A stretch of 64,000 bases of DNA. Source: JBMOMT01 sp049324835 (GTDB lineage: Bacteria; Chloroflexota; Anaerolineae; CAYNKW01). This document shows positions 1 through 7,638 of this stretch, one piece after another (position 1 is the first letter of the stretch; each line of letters starts with the position of its first letter). Position numbers and translations under genes: made by a program. Location of the stretch: positions 1 to 64,000 of the forward strand of contig JBMOMT010000019.1 of the NCBI GenBank assembly GCA_049324835.1, in the 5' to 3' direction. Below the pieces are notes generated by a model. That model had not been told where the DNA came from. It was given only the letters and a program-made list of their open reading frames with translations, and ran no database searches.

Positions 1-108
1 GACTATCATCTGACGCCGCTTTCCGAGTTACAGCTCAAGATACTTGCTCTGCTGGACTTGCCGGCAGAGATTTATACGCGGCTCGCACATTTTGCGATTC
101 CACCCTAA
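1..108 (+). CDS. C-terminal end of an unidentified protein (cut by window edge)
   Basis: Frame 1 is open from the window edge to a TAA at 106-108 and gives 35 residues that begin DYHLTPLSELQLKILALLDL and end in AIPP. The composition (leucine-rich, amphipathic) fits a helical C-terminus. I do not recognise the family, and most of the gene lies outside the window. It could be a chance open frame, but it has no internal stop and runs directly into the next short reading frame. Confidence 0.4.
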   Translation, partial: DYHLTPLSELQLKILALLDLPAEIYTRLAHFAIPP

Positions 109-110
109 AA

Positions 111-263
111 ATGAGCGAACCGAGAGTATTGAAGGACTGGTTCCGGGAAAACGGCGCCAGCCACGTGGAGCTGCGGGTGGCTGTAAAAAACCCTACTTCC
201 CAGGCCTTCTGGCGCAACGTGGGCTGCCAGGATTATATGGACCGCATGTGGTGTGCGCTTTAG
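111..263 (+). pseudogene. GNAT acetyltransferase C-terminal remnant
   Basis: An ATG at 111 opens a 50-residue frame containing VELRVAVKNPTSQAFWRNVG and ending MDRMWCAL. This pattern (a beta strand, then N-x-x-A-x-x-F/W-x-x-x-G, then a last strand ending in M-x-x-L) is the C-terminal third of GNAT N-acetyltransferases. The acetyl-CoA-binding motif A that should precede it is absent: neither this frame upstream nor the frame of the preceding fragment looks like GNAT. It is therefore a truncated or frameshifted relic. Its stop lies 9 bases before the AlaX gene. Confidence 0.5.
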
Positions 264-272
264 GGGGAACCG

Positions 273-983
273 ATGACCGAACTGATCTACATGCAAGATA
301 GCTACCTGCACGAGTTCTCGGCCACCGTCACCGCCGCGCAAGACGGCGCAGTGGTGTTGGATCGCACCGCCTTTTACGCCGGCGGCGGCGGTCAGCCTCA
401 CGATACCGGCGTGTTGCTTTGGGAGAGTGATGAGCGAGCCGTGACCAGGGTCAAAAAGCAGGGCGACGACGTGTGGCATTGGCTCGATGGCGACCTGCCC
501 ACGGTGGGCACGGTCGTCGCCGGCCGGCTCGATTGGCAGCGCCGCTACCGGCTGATGCGCACCCACACCGCGCTGCACATCCTGTGCGGCGTCATCTGGC
601 GCGATTACGGCGCGTCCGTCACCGGCGGCAACATGGAGCCGGGCGAGGCGCGCATGGATTTTGAGCTGGAGAGCATGAGCGTCGATTTTGCCGAGACGGT
701 GGCGCACAAGATCAACGAGGAGGTCGCCGCCGCGCGGCCGGTGAGCTGGCGCGAGCTGCCCCGCGAGGAAGCCTTTCAGATTCCGGATCTCATCCGCACC
801 AAGATCAACCTGCTGCCGCCGCAAATCGCCCGCGTGCGTGTCGTCGAGATCGAAGGGCTGGACTTGCAGGCCGATGGCGGCACGCACGTGCGCAATACTC
901 GCGAGGTGGGTCGCATCCAGGTGGTGGGCCACACCAGCAAAGGACGCATCAACAAACGCTTGCGCATCGCACTGGATGCCTAA
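273..983 (+). CDS. AlaX-type alanyl-tRNA editing protein
   Basis: This 236-residue protein matches the free-standing editing domain of alanyl-tRNA synthetase (AlaX), which hydrolyses mischarged Ser- or Gly-tRNA(Ala) in the cytoplasm. The N-terminal barrel has the glycine loop AFYAGGGGQPHDTG (about 33-46). The editing core has the first metal motif HTALH (His98, His102) and the second motif DGGTH (Asp201 to His205). In the common form the second motif is CGGTH, so the usual zinc-ligand cysteine is aspartate here. Length suits the medium AlaX-M class. AGGGGG lies a few bases before the ATG. ileS follows 14 bases after the stop, so the two tRNA-charging functions are probably co-transcribed. Confidence 0.88.
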   Translation: MTELIYMQDSYLHEFSATVTAAQDGAVVLDRTAFYAGGGGQPHDTGVLLWESDERAVTRVKKQGDDVWHWLDGDLPTVGTVVAGRLDWQRRYRLMRTHTALHILCGVIWRDYGASVTGGNMEPGEARMDFELESMSVDFAETVAHKINEEVAAARPVSWRELPREEAFQIPDLIRTKINLLPPQIARVRVVEIEGLDLQADGGTHVRNTREVGRIQVVGHTSKGRINKRLRIALDA

Positions 984-997
984 AGAGGAGAGCAATC

Positions 998-3900
998 ATG
1001 TTCCAAGAGGTACCTACGAGCATAGATTTTGTCCAGCTCGAGCATCGAATACTCGATTTTTGGCGCGAGAGCAACGCCTTTCGTAAACTGGTGGAAAAGA
1101 ACAAGGGCCAGGCCCGCTTCTCCTTCATCGATGGCCCCATCACGGCCAACAACCCCATGGGTGTGCATCATGCCTGGGGACGCACCTACAAAGACCTGTT
1201 CCAACGCTACCAGGCCATGACAGGCCACGAGCTGCGTTACCAGAACGGCTTTGACAGTCAGGGTCTGTGGATCGAGGTCGAAGTAGAGAAGGAACTCGGA
1301 TTCGAATCCAAACGCGATATCGAAACCTACGGCCTGGCCGAGTTTGTCCAGCGCTGCAAGGAGCGTGTGCTGCGCTTTGCGGCCATTCAGACCGAGCAAT
1401 CGATCCGGCTGGGGTATTGGATGGATTGGAACGATCCTGACACTTTGCGCCACCTGGCTGCCAGAATGGCCGAGGATGCCCAACAGCTCATCACTGTGCA
1501 AGGGCCGCTTGGCCCCGTCACCGGCAGCGTGGAAATGATCGTCGGGCGGCTGGGCATGCCGGAACTGGGCGGCTCGTACTTTACCTTTTCCAACGAGAAC
1601 AACTATACCATCTGGACGGCGCTCAAAAAATGCCACGAACGAGGCTGGATCTACAAGGGCAACGACGTCATGCCCTGGTGCCCGCGCTGCTCCACGGCCC
1701 TCTCGGAGCACGAGATCGTCACCGAGGGCTACCGCGAGATGACCCATCCCGGCCTGACGGTTACCTTTCCGCTGCGCGGGCGACCGGGCGAGTATCTGCT
1801 CGTCTGGACCACCACCCCCTGGACGCTCACCAGCAACGTGGCCGCTGCCGTGCACCCCGATCTGACCTACGTCAGGGTGCGCAACGGCGACAAGGTGCTC
1901 TACCTGGCCAAAGGGCTGCTGCCCACCCTTCAGGGTAAAGTCAAAGTGCTGGCCGAGCTGCCAGGCCGCGACATGGCAGGCTGGCCCTACGACGGCCCCT
2001 TCGACGAGTTGCCCATCCAGCAGGCACACGGCGGGCCGGCGGCCCACCGCGTCATCCTGTGGGACGAGGTGAGTGAGGCCGAAGGCTCCGGCATCGTACA
2101 CATTGCGCCCGGCTGCGGCAAGGAAGACCTGTTGCTGGGCAGGGAATACGGGCTGCCGTCTATCGCGCCGCTGGACGAGTTCGGCGCCTTTGTGAATGGC
2201 CTGGGGTTTCTCAGCGGCAGCCACGTCTACGACTCGTCTAAACCGATCTTTGAGGACCTGCGAGCCAGGGGCCTGCTCTACAAGGTCGAGGACTACACCC
2301 ACCGCTACCCGGTCTGCTGGCGCTGCGAGAGTGAGCTCGTCTTCCGCCTGGTGGACGAATGGTTCATCTTTATGGGCCACAAATTCGACAAACCACTGGA
2401 AGAGGTCACGCCGCAGGAAAAAGATGCCAACCTGCGTTACCAGATCATGGATATCACCAACGAGATCCGCTGGATACCCGAATTTGGCCTCAAGCGCGAG
2501 CTCGACTGGCTGCGTAACATGGACGACTGGATGATCTCCAAGAAACGTTACTCCGGGCTGGCGCTGCCCATCTGGGAATGCCACGAATGTGGCGCGTTCG
2601 ATATCATCGGCAGCCGCGAGGAGCTCCAGAAGCGGGCCGTCGAAGGCTGGCAGACGTTCGAGGGACACACGCCTCACCGACCCTACGTAGATGCGGTCAA
2701 GATCGCCTGCCCCAAATGCGGCGCGACGATCTCGCGGGTGCCGGACGTGGGCAACCCCTGGCTCGATGCGGGCATCGTCGCCTTTAGCACCCTGCGCTTC
2801 AACACCGATCCTGACTACTGGCGCAAGTGGTATCCCGCCGATTGGATCAGCGAGTCGTTTCCGGGCCAGTTCCGCAACTGGTTCTATTCGCTGCTGGCGC
2901 TGAGCACCATCATGGCTCGCCAGCGGCCCTTCGATTCCGTCTTTAGTTACGCCAGCCTCTACGCCGAGGACGGTCGTGAGATGCACAAAAGCTGGGGCAA
3001 CGCCATCTGGTTCGACGATGCCGCCGAGTTGATGGGCGTGGATGTGATGCGCTGGATGTACTGCGCCCACAAGCCGGAGAACAACCTGCTCTTTGGTTAC
3101 CACAGCGCCGATGAAACCCGGCGGCGTTTTCTCATCCCGCTGTGGAACGTCTATAGCTTTTTTGTGACCTACGCCAACCTGGATAAATGGACGCCCGGTA
3201 AACTGGGAACCCTACCAACTACCAACCTGCTCGACCGCTGGATACTCGCTCGTTTGCAGGTGCTGATCCAGCAGGCGACGGGCTGCCTGGACAATTATGA
3301 CGCCTATGCCGCCACGCGCCACTTTGAGGCCTTTGTGGACGACCTGAGCAACTGGTACGTGCGCCGCTCCCGCCGCCGCTTCTGGAAGAGTGAAGCCGAC
3401 GCCGACAAGGATGCCGCCTACACCACACTTTACCTCTGTCTCACCACCCTGAGCCGGCTGCTGGCTCCCTTCGTCCCTTTTGTCACCGAAGAGATGTACC
3501 AGAACCTGGTGCGGACGGTGGATGGCAGCGCGCCGGAGAGCGTCCACCACACTGCCTGGCCCACGACAAACACCACCCTGGTGGACGAGGAGCTGATGGC
3601 CGATATGGAGCTGGCGATGCGCGTCAGCAGCCTGGGCCGCTCGGCGCGTAGCACCTCGGCGGTCAAGCTACGCCAGCCGCTGGCCAAAGCCGTCGTCGTG
3701 GCCGGCAAAGCCGAGCGCGAGCGATTGTCGCGCCTGGCAGATCTGGTGGTGGACGAGCTCAACGTCAAGGCGCTGGATTTTGCCGAAAAGGCCAGCGACC
3801 TGGTGGAATACGAGATCGGCCTGCTGCCCAACGTGTTGGGCAAAAAGCACGGCCCGCTGTTCCCCAAACTCCGCGCCGCCGTAGCCAGCCTGGACGCCGG

Positions 3901-4336
3901 CGCCCTGGCGCGGGCCTTCCAGAGCGGCCAGTCGGTGGATGTTGAGGTAGACGGACACACGCTCACCCTGCTGCCGGAGGAGACAGAGGTGCGGCTCAAG
4001 CCACGCCAGGGCTACGCCGTAGCCGAGGAGCGTGGCCTGATCGTCGGCGTCGACGTGACCCTCACGCCAGAGCTGGAGGCCGAGGGCCTGGCCCGCGACC
4101 TGGTGCGCCGCATCCAGAACGCCCGCAAAGAGGCCGGCTTCGACATCGCCGACCGCATCACCACCACGTACCAAACCGGGCCGCGGCTGGCCGCCGTCCT
4201 GACCACCCACGCCGGGTACATCGCCGCCGAGACGCTCAGCGTTTCGCTGGTCGAGGGTGAACCGGCCCCAGACGCCTACGTCGAAGAGATGAAACTGGCC
4301 GGCGAGCCGCTCAAGCTGGGCCTGCTACGCCGGTGA
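998..4336 (+). CDS. ileS: Isoleucyl-tRNA synthetase
   Basis: This is a 1112-residue class I aminoacyl-tRNA synthetase that charges tRNA(Ile) with isoleucine in the cytoplasm. The HIGH motif appears as HHAWG (57-61) and the KMSKS loop as MHKSWG (from 662). The CP1 editing domain contains the TTTPWTLTSN threonine-rich stretch. Zinc-type cysteine pairs (CPRCS; CHECG; CPKCG) are present. The C-terminus is the long type found in eukaryote-like IleRS, with the VDVTLTPELEAEGLARDLVR segment. About 45 extra residues (roughly 147-192, including GPLGPVTGSVEMIVG) interrupt the usual MDWxxSYFTM stretch. The start ATG has GAGGAG 6 bases upstream. Confidence 0.96.
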   Translation: MFQEVPTSIDFVQLEHRILDFWRESNAFRKLVEKNKGQARFSFIDGPITANNPMGVHHAWGRTYKDLFQRYQAMTGHELRYQNGFDSQGLWIEVEVEKELGFESKRDIETYGLAEFVQRCKERVLRFAAIQTEQSIRLGYWMDWNDPDTLRHLAARMAEDAQQLITVQGPLGPVTGSVEMIVGRLGMPELGGSYFTFSNENNYTIWTALKKCHERGWIYKGNDVMPWCPRCSTALSEHEIVTEGYREMTHPGLTVTFPLRGRPGEYLLVWTTTPWTLTSNVAAAVHPDLTYVRVRNGDKVLYLAKGLLPTLQGKVKVLAELPGRDMAGWPYDGPFDELPIQQAHGGPAAHRVILWDEVSEAEGSGIVHIAPGCGKEDLLLGREYGLPSIAPLDEFGAFVNGLGFLSGSHVYDSSKPIFEDLRARGLLYKVEDYTHRYPVCWRCESELVFRLVDEWFIFMGHKFDKPLEEVTPQEKDANLRYQIMDITNEIRWIPEFGLKRELDWLRNMDDWMISKKRYSGLALPIWECHECGAFDIIGSREELQKRAVEGWQTFEGHTPHRPYVDAVKIACPKCGATISRVPDVGNPWLDAGIVAFSTLRFNTDPDYWRKWYPADWISESFPGQFRNWFYSLLALSTIMARQRPFDSVFSYASLYAEDGREMHKSWGNAIWFDDAAELMGVDVMRWMYCAHKPENNLLFGYHSADETRRRFLIPLWNVYSFFVTYANLDKWTPGKLGTLPTTNLLDRWILARLQVLIQQATGCLDNYDAYAATRHFEAFVDDLSNWYVRRSRRRFWKSEADADKDAAYTTLYLCLTTLSRLLAPFVPFVTEEMYQNLVRTVDGSAPESVHHTAWPTTNTTLVDEELMADMELAMRVSSLGRSARSTSAVKLRQPLAKAVVVAGKAERERLSRLADLVVDELNVKALDFAEKASDLVEYEIGLLPNVLGKKHGPLFPKLRAAVASLDAGALARAFQSGQSVDVEVDGHTLTLLPEETEVRLKPRQGYAVAEERGLIVGVDVTLTPELEAEGLARDLVRRIQNARKEAGFDIADRITTTYQTGPRLAAVLTTHAGYIAAETLSVSLVEGEPAPDAYVEEMKLAGEPLKLGLLRR

Positions 4337-4344
4337 TCCATGTG

Positions 4345-4375
4345 CCCTGCCGCGCGTTTGGAACGCGCGGCAGGG
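4345..4375 (+). other. Perfect 14-bp hairpin between ileS and pxpA
   Basis: CCCTGCCGCGCGTT at 4345-4358 and its exact complement at 4362-4375 flank a 3-base loop. There is no T-run after it, so it is not a classic intrinsic terminator. It may stabilise the ileS mRNA end or act as a partial terminator before pxpA. Confidence 0.6.
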
Positions 4376-4393
4376 TGACGTGAGGATTTTACC

Positions 4394-5158
4394 ATGACCA
4401 TCGACCTCAACTGCGACATGGGCGAAAGCTTTGGCCGCTATTCGCTGGGCCAGGACGCCGCCCTGATGCCGCACATCACCTCGGCCAACATCGCCTGCGG
4501 CCTGCACGCCGGCGATCCGCTGGTGATGGCCGCCACCGTGCAATTGGCCGCCCAACACGGCGTGAGCGTTGGCGCCCATCCGGGCTTTCCGGACCTGCAG
4601 GGCTTTGGCCGGCGAAACATGAACCTCTCCCCGGCAGAGATCGAGGCTTTTGTGTTATATCAGGTGGCGGCGCTGGCCGGTTTTGCGCAGGCCGAGGGCG
4701 TCGAACTGAGCCACGTCAAGGCCCACGGCGCGTTGTACAACATGGCCGCCCAAGATTGGGACATGGCCCTCGCCGTCGCTCGCGGCGTCGCCCGCTTTGG
4801 CCAGAACCTGGTGCTGGTGGGGCTGTCCGGCTCGGCGCTGATCCGGGCCGGGCAGGAGATGGGGCTGCGCGTGGCCCAGGAGGCTTTTGCCGACCGGGCC
4901 TACAACGCCGATGGCTCCCTGCGCTCGCGCCGCCTGCCGGGAGCGGTGCTCGAATCGCCGCAGCAGGCCGCTGCTCAGGCCGTTCAACTGGCCCGCGACG
5001 GCGTCGTCGTCGCTCACGGCGGCGAGCAGGTGCGTGTGCAGGCCGATACGCTGTGCATCCACGGCGACACCCCCACCGCGCTGGACATCGTCCAGGCTGT
5101 GCGCCGCGAGCTGGCCGCGGCCGGCATCCAGGTGGCGCCGCTGGGCCGCTTTGTCTGA
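4394..5158 (+). CDS. pxpA: 5-oxoprolinase subunit PxpA (LamB/YcsF family)
   Basis: The 254-residue product starts MTIDLNCDMGESFGRY, the hallmark N-terminus of the LamB/YcsF family. It also has the metal-site-like stretches NIACGLHAGDP and GAHPGFPDLQGFGRR (about residues 34-78) and VKAHGALYN in the middle. PxpA acts with PxpB and PxpC in the ATP-dependent hydrolysis of 5-oxoproline to glutamate in the cytoplasm. The length matches the family (about 245-255). pxpB and pxpC follow on the same strand, interrupted only by a repeat element, so the three subunits form one operon. Confidence 0.95.
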   Translation: MTIDLNCDMGESFGRYSLGQDAALMPHITSANIACGLHAGDPLVMAATVQLAAQHGVSVGAHPGFPDLQGFGRRNMNLSPAEIEAFVLYQVAALAGFAQAEGVELSHVKAHGALYNMAAQDWDMALAVARGVARFGQNLVLVGLSGSALIRAGQEMGLRVAQEAFADRAYNADGSLRSRRLPGAVLESPQQAAAQAVQLARDGVVVAHGGEQVRVQADTLCIHGDTPTALDIVQAVRRELAAAGIQVAPLGRFV

Positions 5159-5189
5159 TGACCGGTAATTACCCAGGGCGTCTTTATTC

Positions 5190-5296
5190 TTCACCGCTGA
5201 GACGCCGAGTGCGCCGAGTTCTTTGTCGTTGTCGCCGAGAACCGTTCTCTGCGGCCCAACGACTGGCTCAGCGGTCTCTGCGCCTCTGCGGTGAGT
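5190..5296. repeat. Dispersed palindromic element (CACCGC...GCGGTGA type), copy 1
   Basis: Between pxpA and pxpB the left end TTCACCGCTGAGACGCCGAG (5190-5209) pairs loosely with the right end TCTGCGCCTCTGCGGTGAG. The same vocabulary recurs in opposite orientation at 56858-56922. The right end overlaps the upstream GTG that could be read as a pxpB start, so that GTG is probably repeat sequence. Confidence 0.65.
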
Positions 5297-5314
5297 AGTT
5301 ACGATGAGGGATGT

Positions 5315-6010
5315 ATGGCGCAGCACGACTGGCCCCGTTTCCTGCCGCTGGGTGATGCCGCCTTGTTGATCGAGTTTGGTGATGGCATCGACGAGGCCAT
5401 CAATCGGCGCGTGCGCTCGCTGGCCGCGCTGCTGGCCCAGGAGTCCCTCGACGGCCTGGGTGAGGCCGTGCCCACCTATCGCTCGCTGCTGGTGCATTAC
5501 GACCCGCTTCGCCTGGACTATGCCGCCATCGAGCGCTGGGTGTGGGAGCGGACGAACCGGGCCGAGACTTTTCCTCTGCCGCCGCCTCGCCGGGTCGAGA
5601 TGCCCACCGTCTACGGCGGCGCGTTCGGCCCCGATATCGAATTCGTGGCCGCGCACAACGGGCTATCTGTGCAGGATGTGATCCGCATTCACAGCGGCTC
5701 AACCTACCCCGTGTTCATGCTCGGTTTTACGCCGGGATTTCCCTACCTGGGCGGCCTCGACGCGGCCATCGCTGCGCCGCGCCTGGACACGCCGCGCACC
5801 CACGTGCCCGCCGGCTCGGTGGGCATCGCCGGGCAGCAGACGGGCATCTACCCCATCGACTCACCCGGCGGCTGGCGGATCATCGGCCGCACGCCGCTCA
5901 AACTGTTCGATCCGTATCGCAGCCCACCTACCCTGCTGGCAGCAGGCGATTGCGTCCACTTTGTGCCTGTTTCGGAGGAGGAGTTTGAGCGCCTGTCTGC
6001 AAGTGCTTGA
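5315..6010 (+). CDS. pxpB: 5-oxoprolinase subunit PxpB (KipI family)
   Basis: The product, 231 residues from this ATG, is a KipI/PxpB family protein. It has the PLGDAALLIEFGD opening and the strongly conserved MLGFTPGFPYLGGLD plus TPRTHVPAGSVGIAGQQTGIYP stretch of the cyclophilin-like C-terminal domain. It pairs with PxpC in 5-oxoprolinase. The ATG at 5315 is preferred over the GTG at 5291 because GAGGG lies 5-10 bases before it and the GTG falls in the repeat. The end overlaps pxpC by 26 bases, which suggests coupled translation. Confidence 0.93.
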   Translation: MAQHDWPRFLPLGDAALLIEFGDGIDEAINRRVRSLAALLAQESLDGLGEAVPTYRSLLVHYDPLRLDYAAIERWVWERTNRAETFPLPPPRRVEMPTVYGGAFGPDIEFVAAHNGLSVQDVIRIHSGSTYPVFMLGFTPGFPYLGGLDAAIAAPRLDTPRTHVPAGSVGIAGQQTGIYPIDSPGGWRIIGRTPLKLFDPYRSPPTLLAAGDCVHFVPVSEEEFERLSASA

Positions 6011-6935
6011 GCCGGGGTTGCTCACCACAGTCCAGGACCTGGGCCGCCGGGGCTACGAGCGTTTGGGTGTGCCGGTGGCCGGGGCGATGGACGAATACGC
6101 CCTGCGCGCCGCCAACGGCCTGGTGGGCAATCCACCCGATGCCGCCGGTCTGGAGATGACGCTCGCCGGGCCGCGACTGCGAGCCGACGAGAACTGCCTG
6201 ATCGCCGTGTGCGGCGCCGACCTGGGTCTGCGGGTGAACGGCTGGCGTCTACCAGGCTGGATGGCGGTGTTTGTGCGGCGAGGCTGGGAGATCACATTCG
6301 AGGGCAAACAGTGGGGCTGCCGGGCCTACCTGGCCGTCGCTGGCGGCATCGATGTGCCAGCAGTGCTCGGTTCACGGTCCACCTATCTACGCGGCGGTTT
6401 TGGTGGTTACGAGGGGCGGGCGCTGCGCCCTGGCGACAGGCTGCCCGTGGGTGAACCCTCTGCTGCTCCCCTGGAGCTGGCCGGGCGACGGCTGCCAGAG
6501 AGGGCGCACCCACCGTACAGCGACAACCCCACCCTGGAGGTGATCCTGGGGCCACAGCAGGAGGCTTTTACGCCTGAAGGCATGGCCACCTTTTTGAGCG
6601 GCGAATACGCCGTCGAGCCTGCCTCCGACCGCATGGGCTATCGGCTCAGAGGGCCAGGCATCACCCACCGCACCTCCGCCGATATCGTGTCCGACGGTAT
6701 TGTCCTGGGGGCCGTGCAGGTGCCGGCCAGCGGCCAGCCCATCGTCACCCTGGCCGACCGTCAGACGACCGGCGGTTACACTCAAATCGCCGTCGTCGTC
6801 CGCGCCGACATTCCGTTGCTGGCCCAGTGTGTGCCGGGCAAGAGCCAGGTGCGTTTTCGACCAACGACGGTCGAGGCGGCTCAGGCCCGCTACCGGATGA
6901 TGATCGAGACTCTGGACAGGGGCCTGCAAACCTGA
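5985..6935 (+). CDS. pxpC: 5-oxoprolinase subunit PxpC (biotin-dependent carboxyltransferase-like, KipA)
   Basis: The 316-residue product has the family signature VLEPGLLTTVQDLGRRGYER near the N-terminus, then GVPVAGAMDEYALRAAN, and a C-terminal ILGPQQEAFT segment. PxpC binds PxpB to form the catalytic partner of PxpA. A run of GGAGGAGG at 5974-5981 lies just before TTG 5985, which I take as the start. An in-frame TTG at 5961 would sit upstream of that ribosome-binding site. The gene is followed by an intrinsic terminator 27 bases after its stop. Confidence 0.92.
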   Translation: MSACLQVLEPGLLTTVQDLGRRGYERLGVPVAGAMDEYALRAANGLVGNPPDAAGLEMTLAGPRLRADENCLIAVCGADLGLRVNGWRLPGWMAVFVRRGWEITFEGKQWGCRAYLAVAGGIDVPAVLGSRSTYLRGGFGGYEGRALRPGDRLPVGEPSAAPLELAGRRLPERAHPPYSDNPTLEVILGPQQEAFTPEGMATFLSGEYAVEPASDRMGYRLRGPGITHRTSADIVSDGIVLGAVQVPASGQPIVTLADRQTTGGYTQIAVVVRADIPLLAQCVPGKSQVRFRPTTVEAAQARYRMMIETLDRGLQT

Positions 6936-6961
6936 GGCCAGAGTTACACTGCAACACACAA

Positions 6962-6992
6962 AGCCGATGCTCGACGCATCGGCTCTTTTTTT
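6962..6992 (+). terminator. Intrinsic terminator of the pxp operon
   Basis: AGCCGATGC (6962-6970) pairs perfectly with GCATCGGCT (6976-6984) around a 5-base loop, followed by C and seven T. It lies between pxpC and the convergent gene at 7015-7314. Confidence 0.93.
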
Positions 6993-7014
6993 GTTCTCCA
7001 GGCGTGGGAAAGGG

Positions 7015-7314
7015 TCAGTGAATGCCTTGCCGCCCCGTGCGCAACAGCACTTGCTCGATGCGGCTGGGGAACTCGCCTCTGGCAGCCCGGAGGGTGTTGA
7101 TATGCGCGTCCACGGCGTCCACCAGGTCGCTGTATCGATGGCCTACGTTTTTGATGGCATCGTAACGATAAGGCACCGGCGCCAGATAAGCCTGTTTGGT
7201 AGCTTTGCTCCATTCATCGAGAAGGCGCACCTTCTCTTGCATCAACCGCTCGATCCTGACCTGGAGGACGTTCCAGGTTCTTTCCTCAACAATGACAACC
7301 TTCCTTGGGGCCAT
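7015..7314 (-). CDS. Unknown 99-residue protein
   Basis: The frame starts MAPRKVVIVEERTWNVLQV and is charged and helix-rich, with no signal peptide, membrane segment or cysteine motif. I do not recognise the family. The ATG at 7314 has GGAGAG about 6 bases upstream (minus strand), so it is preferred to a TTG 26 codons further out. The gene is convergent with pxpC and divergent from the glycosyltransferase block, with no obvious functional partner. A cytoplasmic structural or regulatory role is possible but unsupported. Confidence 0.6.
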   Translation of the reverse strand: MAPRKVVIVEERTWNVLQVRIERLMQEKVRLLDEWSKATKQAYLAPVPYRYDAIKNVGHRYSDLVDAVDAHINTLRAARGEFPSRIEQVLLRTGRQGIH

Positions 7315-7379
7315 TGATCTCTCCTGCCTAGAGATTTTTGATCGCAATGAATGGAAAGTGTCGCTATCAGAAAATTTGA

Positions 7380-7441
7380 CCCGGCCTGGCAACTGAGGTT
7401 GGAGCTACGATAGTTGCGATGAAAAGTGTAGCCAGGCCGGG
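7380..7441. repeat. 11-bp inverted repeat with a 40-base spacer
   Basis: CCCGGCCTGGC (7380-7390) and GCCAGGCCGGG (7431-7441) are exact complements. They lie in the 324-base gap between the divergent genes at 7314 and 7639, upstream of the 7639 promoter. I see no gene in this gap. Confidence 0.6.
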
Positions 7442-7579
7442 CCGGAGGGGATGCGGCGCTTTTTCGGATGGAGAGAATGTTGGATTGTCTGAAGCGCACA
7501 GCCATAATATAGCACCTCTTGGTTAGAATTTCGTTAGAAAAAAGTAAGAAAGCCGTAAGAATCGAAAAACTGTCTGCGC

Positions 7580-7608
7580 TTGCCCTCTGACTGTCGCTGA
7601 AGTATAAT
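7580..7608 (+). promoter_or_regulatory. Sigma-70 promoter of the first glycosyltransferase block
   Basis: TTGCCC (7580-7585), a 17-base spacer and a perfect TATAAT (7603-7608) lie 30 bases before the ATG at 7639. GAGGAAGG precedes that ATG. Confidence 0.8.
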
Positions 7609-7638
7609 GGCCTCACCACACATCGAGGAAGGCGGTTC

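Noticed and set aside
1300..1315. GGATTCGAATCC as a tRNA T-loop
   Set aside because: It is inside ileS in frame, and no acceptor or anticodon stems flank it.
980..3103. A 707-codon open frame on the minus strand opposite ileS, and many similar antisense frames
   Set aside because: They mirror GC-rich codon use of clear genes, lack family motifs and ribosome-binding sites, and are rich in His, Gln, Gly and Arg as expected for shadows.
5291..5314. GTG at 5291 as start of pxpB
   Set aside because: It lies in the right end of a dispersed repeat, and a ribosome-binding site sits correctly before ATG 5315.
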